From: Methanotrichaceae archaeon
GTDB taxonomy: Archaea; Halobacteriota; Methanosarcinia; Methanotrichales; Methanotrichaceae
NCBI GenBank assembly: GCA_013329455.1
Contig: DUKF01000128.1
Span: 1-5,656, forward strand
DNA length: 5,656 bases
Reading direction: 5' to 3'
The notes below the pieces were generated by a model, which saw nothing but the letters and a program-made list of their open reading frames with translations, was not told the DNA's origin and searched no databases. This document shows positions 1-5,656 of this stretch, piece by piece; position 1 is the first letter of the stretch; each line of letters opens with the position of its first letter. The translations under genes were made by a program, and so were the position numbers.

Positions 1-52
1 CAAGGTAAGCCACCTCCCAGTGGTTCGAAAGACGGCCGATCATCTTTTCCCA

Positions 53-118
53 TTTTCCCCCCTTTCTTCCCCTTTCTTTTCCCTCTTTTTTTCTTCAACC
101 CCTCTCTTTCCCTTTCCC
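53..118 (+). repeat. Polypyrimidine (C/T) tract
   Basis: Bases 53-96 are 44 uninterrupted pyrimidines, then AA, then 20 more pyrimidines at 99-118. A run of seven T lies at 86-92. On the plus strand this could be a U-rich archaeal terminator for a gene to the left. On the minus strand it is a purine-rich leader that could precede a leftward gene starting at 43 or 53. It is unlikely to be coding. Confidence 0.6.
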
Positions 119-255
119 GTCCTTCGAGCATTCAATCCATTCGACCCTTCGTCCTCGTTGACATCCTCGACATCTTTTGCCCCTTTGACTCCTTTGCCCC
201 CCACTTCTACCGGCCTTTCGAACCTCTTTTTGAACTCCCAGGATGGGCAAAGAAG

Positions 256-267
256 TTTTTATAATAT
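256..267 (+). promoter_or_regulatory. Putative archaeal TATA box of the TPR gene
   Basis: TTTTTATAATAT is preceded by a purine-rich stretch (CAAAGAAG) that could serve as the TFB recognition element. Transcription would begin about 25 nt downstream, near 285-295. That excludes the in-frame ATG at 266 as the start and gives a leader of about 130 nt before the ATG at 419. This is assigned by consensus resemblance only. Confidence 0.45.
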
Positions 268-418
268 GGAGATAGATTTGGCCCGTTTACGGCTCCGTCA
301 TCCCATCCGGGCGGCCTCGATAGGCCAAACCCGAACCAAAGTGGCGGGGGAGCCGGATATTCAATTTCAAGACCGGCTCGCTGGGCCGGATCGCTCGTCC
401 CCGGAGGCGCTTAATCAG

Positions 419-1204
419 ATGGAAGAAAACAGGTTTGATGATGGCATTTTCCTGATGCACACGGACAGGTTCGAGGAAGCGGTTGAATTTTTCAAGAGTC
501 TCACCGAGGCTGACCCGTCCGACGTTGAGGCGTGGTACAAGCTGGCGGTCGCGTATCTGGGAGCAGGAAGGCTGGACGAGGGGCTCGCCAGCACCGAGCG
601 GGCCATCGAGCTTAAGCCCGACGACCCGGAGCTCTTGGATCTGATAGGCGGGATATGGTCCCTCAAGAACGACGACGAGACGGCGCTCGAGTACTTTGAA
701 AGGGCGATTGAGGTGAGGCCAGACCACGCCCGGGGCTGGATCTCGAAGATCATGACTCTGCGCACCCTCGACAGGATCGACGAGGCGAAGGAGGCCTACA
801 GGGAGGGCGTCGAGCGGGCCCCGAACCTCAATGATCCAGAGGAGTGGAACGACCTGGCGGGGGCGATATTCGACCGGGGCGATTACCTGGCTGCCATCGA
901 CTTCCTCGACTTCCTCCTGGACCTGGAGCCCGAGGAGATGAGCTACAAGTTCAACAAGCTGGGACCCCTGTCGAAGCTGAAGAGGTACGACGCCGTGGCG
1001 GATCTTGCCGAGGAGCTCGTCGAATCCATGCCCGACTTCGTCCCGGGCTGGATGGTGAGGGGGATCGCCCTTCTTGGCCTGGAGAGGTACGACGAGGCTG
1101 TGGAGTCCTTCGACCGGGCTATCCTCCTGGACCCCACCAACGTCGAGGCTCGCGAGATGAAGCAGAGGACCGTCGAATACCTGGAAGAAGTGAAGACGGC
1201 CTGA
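419..1204 (+). CDS. Tetratricopeptide repeat (TPR) protein
   Basis: This 261-aa protein consists almost wholly of TPR helix-turn-helix repeats, which form a superhelical scaffold for protein-protein binding; no catalytic domain is visible. About seven repeats can be placed at roughly residues 3-33, 35-68, 69-102, 103-137, 141-172, 173-206 and 207-240. Canonical signatures include W..LA.AYLGAGR..EGL....RAIEL.PDD (39-70), ALEYFERAIEVRPDH (89-103) and RYDEAVESFDRAILLDPTN (223-241). The last 20 residues form a charged helix. There is no signal peptide or membrane span, so it is probably cytoplasmic. I chose ATG 419 because GGAGG (403-407) lies 11 nt upstream and the repeats begin at once; the frame is open back to position 20, but that part is low-complexity. 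It is convergent with the Nmad3-type gene. The partner cannot be told; such TPR proteins are common in methanogens. Confidence 0.88.
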   Translation: MEENRFDDGIFLMHTDRFEEAVEFFKSLTEADPSDVEAWYKLAVAYLGAGRLDEGLASTERAIELKPDDPELLDLIGGIWSLKNDDETALEYFERAIEVRPDHARGWISKIMTLRTLDRIDEAKEAYREGVERAPNLNDPEEWNDLAGAIFDRGDYLAAIDFLDFLLDLEPEEMSYKFNKLGPLSKLKRYDAVADLAEELVESMPDFVPGWMVRGIALLGLERYDEAVESFDRAILLDPTNVEAREMKQRTVEYLEEVKTA

Positions 1205-1286
1205 AGTTCAGGGGGTGCCCTCTCGTAGAGGCCGTGGCGAATAGGGACACTCGGTAGCTTTTGGAGGGGCTCGAAGAGAGTGGAAG

Positions 1287-1329
1287 AGGTTTCAAAAACC
1301 TAAAATATCCTTTAGATTTTTTGTTTTTT
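1287..1329 (+). terminator. Putative terminator of the TPR gene
   Basis: A 6-bp inverted repeat AGGTTT/AAACCT (1287-1292 and 1296-1301, loop CAA) is followed by two runs of six T (1317-1322 and 1324-1329) separated by one G. T-rich tracts terminate archaeal transcription, and this one lies about 110 nt past the TPR stop codon. The hairpin overlaps the stop codon of the convergent gene, and the T tract is inside that gene's last codons, so the transcripts would overlap tail to tail. Confidence 0.4.
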
Positions 1330-1990
1330 CATCGCCCTTGATAAATCTTGGAGGAACGCTTCTCTGAATAGAACCTTTTATACCAAGTAAATCTTCCATC
1401 TCATCCGAGACAGCATAATACGGCCTACCAAGAACGTCACATTTTGTTTTACTTATTAAAATTCCTCTCTCTAATAACATGCTTTTATCTTTGCTGCCAA
1501 CTACCAAGGCTAATTCAAACTCCACGTAATTTCTTTTAAGATGGGCATTGTTAGGATAAAGCTGGTAGCATTTATCAATCTCATGATCTGATAGCTGAGC
1601 AAAGTCGATAACTCGCTCAACGGTGAAATATCCAATAATATATAATCCACTATCATAATTATTATTTTTATATGGTATTAGGCCAGCATAAAATACTAGG
1701 AGATCCCCTCTATCTAGTTTCAGAAGATACGTTTTTTTGGAAGTTGGATCGCCGTAAGTAAAAGTTTCGAACTCTGGATCAAAGTGCATAATTCTGTTTT
1801 CAACTGATCTGGGAAGGTATGAGGATAGCGTCCTTCCTTTACGACCAATAGTATTTTTAAAAGTTTTAGTTTCGTTTGTCAAACATCCTTCTGAAATTGG
1901 TATGTACTCAAAAGAGCCGTCTTGAAAAATCGGCGCTAATGCATTATCAGTGCCTTTGTCTACTCCGACTCGTAATAACATCGCTTTCAT
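1292..1990 (-). CDS. Nmad3-type (nucleotide modification associated domain 3) protein
   Basis: This 232-aa protein I assign to the Nmad3 family by motif recognition. It opens with a hydrophobic strand and MKAMLLRVGVDKG, followed by APIFQDGSFEYIPISE (19-34), in the style of the family's 'R.G.D...G..aPi.pdG.f.yiPIPE' start. Then come HFDPEFETFTYGD (69-81) and LDRGDLLVFYAGL (92-104), the most characteristic block. The family was proposed from comparative genomics of DNA-base-modification loci; its biochemistry is not established to my knowledge, so a link to nucleotide modification is inference. The middle (about 117-165) alternates strands and ends in a VGSKDKSMLLERG segment. I chose the ATG at 1990 because the family begins this way and GAGG (2004-2001 on the minus strand) lies 10 nt ahead. 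The frame stays open upstream to 2359, leaving a longer start at 2206 possible. The DNA is AT-rich, in contrast to both neighbours, which suggests horizontal transfer. No modification partner is in the window. Confidence 0.75.
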   Translation of the reverse strand: MKAMLLRVGVDKGTDNALAPIFQDGSFEYIPISEGCLTNETKTFKNTIGRKGRTLSSYLPRSVENRIMHFDPEFETFTYGDPTSKKTYLLKLDRGDLLVFYAGLIPYKNNNYDSGLYIIGYFTVERVIDFAQLSDHEIDKCYQLYPNNAHLKRNYVEFELALVVGSKDKSMLLERGILISKTKCDVLGRPYYAVSDEMEDLLGIKGSIQRSVPPRFIKGDEKTKNLKDILGF

Positions 1991-2003
1991 AGGCTTTAAG
2001 CCT
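1991..2003. promoter_or_regulatory. Palindrome abutting the Nmad3-gene start
   Basis: AGGCTT-T-AAGCCT is a perfect 6-bp inverted repeat around a single T, ending directly at the start codon (ATG 1990-1988, minus strand) and overlapping the GAGG ribosome site. A one-base loop is too tight for a normal RNA hairpin, so a protein-binding operator is the more natural reading. It may also be chance. Confidence 0.25.
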
Positions 2004-2093
2004 CTAATTCGATACAAAATCCTTTCGATCAGCATGAGGACAAAAATAGGTCTCGTCGAATCCCTTCCTATCGGTATTTTAGAACTTATTTGC

Positions 2094-2104
2094 AAAAAAT
2101 ATTT
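2094..2104. promoter_or_regulatory. Possible TATA element in the divergent uvrB/Nmad3 upstream region
   Basis: AAAAAATATTT sits roughly midway between the divergent starts at 1990 and 2205. In either direction it would give a leader of about 80 nt. It is the most TATA-like stretch between the genes, but the whole region is AT-rich, so the call is weak. No Shine-Dalgarno motif is seen just ahead of uvrB. Confidence 0.25.
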
Positions 2105-2204
2105 GGTTTGTCCATCGTTTCCATCGGCGATGACAACCCGATGAGTTGATCGGCCCGAGGCAAAAAGTACTTCCTCTCGAAAAATCCAGTTGTCTGGCAA
2201 CCTC

Positions 2205-4174
2205 ATGACGAAATCCAGCCAATCCCAAAATGCAACTCCAGAGCCAGAGTTCAGCCTCGCCTCCGACTTCGAGCCGAAGGGCTCCCAGCCCGAAGCGATC
2301 AAAAAGCTCATTTCGGGCCTAGCGGCAGAGCAGAGGTTCCAGACCCTCCTCGGAGTCACGGGCTCGGGAAAGACCTATTCGGTCGCAAAGGTCATCGACC
2401 AGGTCAAAAAGCCGACGCTGGTCATCGCCCACAACAAGACCCTGGCAGCCCAGCTCTACAACGAGTTTCGGGATTTCTTCCCCGAAAACAGGGTCGAGTA
2501 CTTCGTCTCTTACTACGACTACTACCAGCCCGAGTCCTACATCCCCGCGCGGGACCAGTACATCGAAAAGGACTCCTCCATCAACCCCAAGATCGAGCAG
2601 ATGCGGCTTGCGGCGACGGCTTCTCTCATGTCCCGGCGTGACGTGATCGTCGTTGCCTCAGTCTCCTGCATCTACGGCCTCGGCAACCCCGAAAACTTTC
2701 TTAAGATGGGCTTTGAGCTGAAGGTCGGCGACCGGATATCTCGACGGGAGATCCTCGAGAGGCTTGTAGCGATCCAGTACGAGCGTAACGACATGGAGCT
2801 TGCGCCGGGCGATTCCGGGTGAAGGGGGAGACGATCGACCTCGTCCCCGGCTATTTCAACAACATCGTCAGAATCGAGCTCTTCGGGGACGAGGCGGACC
2901 GGATCACCGAGATCGACCGGCAGACTGGCGAGCGGCATGAGGATATGAAGTACTTTTACGTCTACCCAGCCCGCCACTACGTCATCCCCGAAGAAGAGAA
3001 AAAAAGCGCCATCGACTCGATCCTCGAAGAGCTGGAGGAAAGGCTTCCGGATCTCGACATGCTCGAATCCCACCGATTGAAACAGAGAACCCTCTACGAC
3101 ATCGAGATGATAAGAGAGACCGGAAGCTGCAAGGGGATCGAGAACTACTCCCGCCACTTCGACGGCCGAAAGCCCGGCGAGCCCCCTTACTGCCTCCTGG
3201 ACTACTTCCCCAAGGACTTCCTTTTGGTGATCGACGAGAGCCACCAGACGATCCCCCAGCTCCGGGCGATGTACAAGGGAGATCGGTCCCGGAAAAAGAG
3301 CCTCATCGACTACGGCTTCCGGCTGCCCAGCGCCTACGACAACCGGTCCCTCAGGTTCGAGGAGTTCGAGAAATTTATGAGACGGGCGATCTTCGTCTCG
3401 GCGACCCCCGGCCCTTACGAGCTGGATCACTCAGCCCAGGTTGTCGAGCAGATCATCCGGCCGACGGGCCTTCTGGACCCCGAGGTTGAGATCAGGCCGA
3501 TCGAGGGCCAGGTCAAGGGCGTCATGGAGGAGATCGGAAAGGTCGTCGAGCAAGGCGACCGGGCTCTTGTGACGACCCTCACGAAGAAGCTCGCCGAGGA
3601 GCTGACAGACTTTCTGGCCCAAAACGGGATCCGGGCCCGCTACCTCCACTCAGAGATCCAGACGATCGAAAGGACCGAGATCATCCGGGAGCTTCGCCTC
3701 GGAAAGTTCGACGTCCTCGTCGGAATCAACCTCCTCCGGGAAGGGCTTGACATCCCCGAGGTCGGCTTCATCGGGATCTTGGACGCGGACAAAGAGGGCT
3801 TTCTCCGAGACGAAAAGAGCCTGATCCAGACGATCGGCAGAGCTTCGAGGAACGCAAACTCGAGGGTCGTCCTCTACGCCGACAAGATGACCGACTCTTT
3901 CAGAGGCGCGGTAAAAAAGACCGAGGAGCGGCGTGCCCTCCAGATGAAATACAACGAAGAGCACGGCATCGTCCCCAAGACGATCAATAAACCGATCAGA
4001 GAGAAGGTCGTTGAGATCACCGACACAAGGCACATCCCGAAGTCCGATATCCCGAACGTCGTGATCGAGCTTGAGTCCGAGATGAGGTCGGCCGCGGAGG
4101 TCCTCGACTTCGAGCGAGCGATCATGCTTCGGGACGCGATCAAAAAGCTGGAAAAGGGGATGAAACCTGGGTGA
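2205..4174 (+). pseudogene. uvrB: UvrB excinuclease subunit, interrupted by a one-base frameshift
   Basis: UvrB is the damage-verifying helicase of nucleotide excision repair. It is loaded by UvrA, opens DNA at lesions and recruits the UvrC nuclease. With the frame restored, the product is about 656 aa, near the family's usual 660-670. Visible in order: [12 protein letters not shown] (21-32), Walker A GVTGSGKT (50-57), the damage-probing beta-hairpin region [16 protein letters not shown] (99-114), Walker B DESH (344-347), VSATPGPYE (398-406), VGINLLREGLDIPEV (506-520), QTIGRASRN (542-550), and the C-terminal UVR motif that contacts UvrC (about 622-650). ATG 2205 is preferred over TTG 2190 as the start; no clear ribosome site precedes either. 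The frame breaks at 2810/2811 and meets TGA at 2820, which would yield a 205-residue fragment lacking Walker B. The rest is undamaged, so the lesion is recent or a sequencing error. uvrA and uvrC are not in the window. The downstream neighbour is convergent. Confidence 0.93.
2808..2822 (+). other. Frameshift site in uvrB
   Basis: In the first frame the codons GGC-GAT-TCC-GGG-TGA give PG-DSG-stop. Reading CGA from base 2810 instead gives [15 protein letters not shown], which matches the conserved UvrB 'RG.FRV.GD..DI.P.Y' segment with nothing missing. One base (a C or equivalent near 2810) has therefore been lost. The site has no canonical X-XXY-YYZ slippery heptamer, which argues against programmed frameshifting. 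Confidence 0.9.
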
Positions 4175-4222
4175 AGGGGCGATCACCGAATAGCTCGGAC
4201 CGGCCACCTTCCCAGAATTCGC

Positions 4223-4543
4223 CTAATCTTCCAAATCGTACAGAATCTTCATCGCCTTGGTGAAAGGTGGCATCCCCGACGTCAAAAGAACCACCCTCAG
4301 AACGTCGACGATCTCGTCTCTTGTGACGCCAAACTCCTTCATCGCGCTCATCATCTGCTTTTTCGTGGCCCTTTTATCAGAAGATGCCGCATTGATGCCC
4401 AGCGCGATCAGTTTCTGGGTTTTGTAGTCGATGACCTTTCCCGTGAAGATGGCCTCGTTCAAGCCGACGATGGCTTCGTAAAGGTCGGGGTAATCTTTTT
4501 TAACGTTGACCATCCCTTCGCCGAAGAATACCTCTTCTTTCAT
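4223..4543 (-). CDS. Carboxymuconolactone decarboxylase/AhpD-fold protein without cysteines
   Basis: This 106-aa, all-helical protein resembles the carboxymuconolactone decarboxylase (CMD) family: YPDLYEAIVGLNEAIF (18-33), the family core KTQKLIALGINAAS (41-54), GVTRDEIVDVLRVVLLTSGMPP (72-93) and a closing helix. Its length is typical of single-domain CMD proteins. Redox-active members (AhpD type) carry a CxxC and a nearby His in the stretch here read as SSDKRATKKQMM (54-65); this protein has no Cys and no His at all, so peroxidase/disulfide chemistry is excluded and the function is unknown. I recall similar Cys-less members in methanogens. The start is firm: AGGAGG (4556-4551 on the minus strand) lies 7 nt before the ATG at 4543. 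It is convergent with uvrB (48 nt between stops) and apparently has its own promoter. No signal peptide or membrane span is seen. Confidence 0.85.
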   Translation of the reverse strand: MKEEVFFGEGMVNVKKDYPDLYEAIVGLNEAIFTGKVIDYKTQKLIALGINAASSDKRATKKQMMSAMKEFGVTRDEIVDVLRVVLLTSGMPPFTKAMKILYDLED

Positions 4544-4550
4544 TTTTAGT

Positions 4551-4586
4551 CCTCCTGCATTTACTTGGCTCTCTTATATTTTATAT
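4551..4586 (-). promoter_or_regulatory. Promoter and ribosome site of the CMD-like gene
   Basis: Read on the minus strand, ATATAAAATATAA (4586-4574) is a good archaeal TATA box, preceded by the purine-rich GGAGAAAG. A start of transcription about 25 nt later falls near 4556, so the leader would be very short. The strong AGGAGG site (4556-4551) comes immediately after. This is the clearest promoter in the window. Confidence 0.65.
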
Positions 4587-4599
4587 CTTTCTCCACCGA

Positions 4600-4967
4600 T
4601 TTTCAAAATAATCTCGAACCTTTTTGGACCTGATATCATACCTCTGAAAAGAGAACTTCAGAATAGGAAAGACGAGTTGGAGGGAGGCCGGAGAGAAGTT
4701 ACACCCCCCGGCTCAACGTTGCATTATGCGTCCCATATTCAAATACAGGGAACGAGTTTGATCTGGAGAAATCCGACGTGAGCTTTCAACGATTGATATC
4801 CTGCGAATCTATTTTGGAATTCCCAGAAGCTATCTCCCTGCTAGTATATAACCTGTCCTCAGGATTATATGTAACTTTTGGGTGAAGAGATGAGGTCGAG
4901 CTCCGTCAACATCCCACATTCCCAAGACAAGAAAGGAAAGGGAAGGATGACGACGAAATCCGAAACT
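4600..4967. other. Intergenic region with no recognisable gene
   Basis: This stretch lies between the CMD-like promoter and the stop codon of the transport gene. The frames open here give low-quality translations and no family I recognise. It includes a TATA-like AGTATATAACC at about 4843-4853 with no convincing gene following it on either strand. A weak GCCGG/CCGGC stem (4687-4691 and 4708-4712) has a 16-nt loop. No tRNA, repeat array or insertion sequence was seen. Confidence 0.5.
4921..4949 (-). terminator. Pyrimidine-rich putative terminator of the transport gene
   Basis: Just past the stop codon (4970-4968), the minus strand reads a C/T-rich run, CCTTCCCTTTCCTTTCTTG and on, with short T clusters. 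This is consistent with a U-rich archaeal terminator and similar in character to the tract at 53-118. No hairpin is evident. Confidence 0.35.
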
Positions 4968-5656
4968 TCAATCTTCCTTTGGACCGGAATTTCCCGCTGG
5001 CCCGTCAGAGGCTCCCTGTCCATTCTGACCTTCAATGGGGACGCCGCCATCTCGAGGCCTCAGAGCCCTTACCCCCGCCCTGGGATATCTTACCGGATCT
5101 CTGAAGAGGTGCCTGGACCTTGCAATCTGCTCAGATGTTCCAAGAACCAGAAGTACGTCTCCAGCCACTATCCCGGTATCCTTCTGGGGATTGAGGATGT
5201 TTCCCGAATCACTGATTATGCCGAGGACGTTCACGCCGAGCTTCTTTCTCAGCTCCAAGTCTGCAAGGGTCTTCCCGGAGGCTGGAGCCTTATCCTCGAC
5301 CTTGATGGTGACGATCTCTACGTTTGGAAGGTAGCGCCTCAGATCCGAGATGTTGGCAGGCTCGATCTCGACGTTCCTGAACATCTCGTAGCCGTGAGAG
5401 CGGGCTTCGACGATCATCTTCTCGATCTCGCTCCTTGGGACCAGGTACTTGCCAAGGACCCTCGAGAATATCTCCACCGACGTTTCGAACTCCTCGGGGA
5501 TCACCTCGTCGGCACCTAGGTCGTAGAGGGCCGCCGCCTCGTGTAGGTACCGGACCCTGGCCAATATGTAGACTTTGGGGCTCAGCTTTCTCGCCATCTC
5601 GACGATCCTCCGCGTCGCCATCTCGTCGGAGACCGCCACCACCAGAACCCTTGTGT
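4968..5656 (-). CDS. C-terminal part of a cation transporter with TrkA-N and TrkA-C (RCK) domains, probably a CPA2 antiporter
   Basis: About 228 residues are visible and the frame runs through the right window edge (TRVLVVAVSDEMATRRIVEM...), so the N-terminal part is missing; the GTG at 5642 is not the real start. Residues about 1-60 are the second half of a TrkA-N (RCK) Rossmann domain, with VLVVAVSDE, YILARVRY and the conserved GADEVIPEEFETS. Residues about 95-180 are a TrkA-C domain ending in GDVLLVLGTSEQIARSRHLF. RCK domains bind nucleotides and gate potassium or cation flux at the membrane. The linker LGKYLVPRSEIEKMI..ARS.GYEMFR resembles CPA2 (KefB-like) monovalent cation:proton antiporters more than stand-alone TrkA, so a membrane antiporter domain is expected beyond the window; a Kch-type channel is the alternative. 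The last 45 or so residues after RHLF are Gly/Pro/Arg-rich and unlike the family. Confidence 0.82.
   Translation of the reverse strand, partial: TRVLVVAVSDEMATRRIVEMARKLSPKVYILARVRYLHEAAALYDLGADEVIPEEFETSVEIFSRVLGKYLVPRSEIEKMIVEARSHGYEMFRNVEIEPANISDLRRYLPNVEIVTIKVEDKAPASGKTLADLELRKKLGVNVLGIISDSGNILNPQKDTGIVAGDVLLVLGTSEQIARSRHLFRDPVRYPRAGVRALRPRDGGVPIEGQNGQGASDGPAGNSGPKED

Larger units (their letters stand above)
1..418. other. Gene-poor left region with pyrimidine tract and TPR-gene leader
   Basis: No complete gene is convincing here. A plus-strand frame open from position 20 runs into the TPR gene, but its first 80 or so residues are Phe/Pro/Ser/Leu low-complexity coming from the pyrimidine-rich DNA, and the next 50 look like untranslated leader. 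Bases 1-43 are open on the minus strand from an ATG at 43-41 (MIGRLSNHWEVAYL...), with purine-rich DNA ahead of it, so the start of a leftward gene is possible but unprovable from 14 codons. A TATA-like element near 256-267 fits a promoter for the gene that follows. Confidence 0.5.

Noticed and set aside
844..1257. Second plus-strand frame within and past the TPR gene
   Set aside because: It is an Arg/Gly/Pro-rich out-of-frame translation of TPR coding DNA, typical of a GC-rich shadow.
1950..2144. 64-residue plus-strand frame upstream of uvrB
   Set aside because: It is antisense to the start of the Nmad3-type gene, with no ribosome site and no recognisable domain.
2183..2219. Direct repeat AAATCCAG at 2183-2190 and 2212-2219 near the right edge of the AT-rich block
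   Set aside because: It is only 8 bp with no counterpart at the left edge near 1290, so it is not evidence of a target-site duplication.
2672..3430. Long minus-strand open frames opposite uvrB (also 3431-3649 and 3650-4207)
   Set aside because: They are antisense shadows of the GC-rich uvrB coding sequence. Their translations show no family motifs, and the sense strand encodes unmistakable UvrB.
4687..4712. GCCGG/CCGGC stem in the 3' intergenic region
   Set aside because: The stem is 5 bp with a 16-nt loop and no T-run follows; it is too weak to call a structured RNA or terminator.
4865..5050. 61-residue minus-strand frame overlapping the 3' end of the transport gene
   Set aside because: It has no ribosome site or family motif and mostly overlaps the real gene's tail. 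I considered it as a frameshifted C-terminus, but it shows no RCK-like sequence.
4878..5519. 213-residue plus-strand open frame opposite the transport gene
   Set aside because: It overlaps, antisense, the clear TrkA-N/TrkA-C coding sequence. Despite the TATA-like AGTATATAACC upstream, its translation has no recognisable domain.

Overview
The window reads as a piece of an archaeal, probably methanogen (Methanothrix/Methanosarcinales-like), chromosome. This is inferred from TATA-type promoter elements about 25 nt or more ahead of genes, strong GGAGG ribosome sites, a cysteine-free carboxymuconolactone-decarboxylase-like protein of a type I associate with methanogens, and a bacterial-type UvrB, which among archaea occurs mainly in methanogens and haloarchaea. 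The species cannot be fixed from the sequence alone. Most genes are GC-rich; the block at about 1292-2204 is strikingly AT-rich.

Layout, left to right. 1-418 has no convincing complete gene: it holds a long pyrimidine tract (53-118), then a TATA-like element (about 256-267) and a leader for the first gene. 419-1204 (+) encodes a 261-aa protein built almost entirely of tetratricopeptide repeats. Convergent with it, 1292-1990 (-) encodes a 232-aa protein that I assign to the Nmad3 family (nucleotide modification associated domain 3), in AT-rich DNA that looks foreign. 1991-2204 is the shared upstream region of this gene and the divergent uvrB, but it is also open in frame with the Nmad3 gene. 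2205-4174 (+) is uvrB, the nucleotide-excision-repair helicase, complete in domains but broken by a one-base frameshift at about 2810. 4223-4543 (-) encodes a 106-aa AhpD/CMD-fold protein without cysteines, with a clear promoter and ribosome site. About 4600-4967 has no recognisable gene. 4968-5656 (-) is the C-terminal part of a potassium/cation transport protein with TrkA-N and TrkA-C (RCK) domains, cut by the right window edge and most like the CPA2 antiporter family.

The genes do not form an obvious pathway. Each appears to be its own transcription unit (alternating strands). The noteworthy points are the lone Nmad3-type gene set as an AT-rich island against the 5' end of uvrB, and the single-base lesion in uvrB. 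No mobile-element gene, CRISPR array, tRNA or rRNA was seen. I found no multi-gene new system; the Nmad3 island is the best candidate for little-studied biology.
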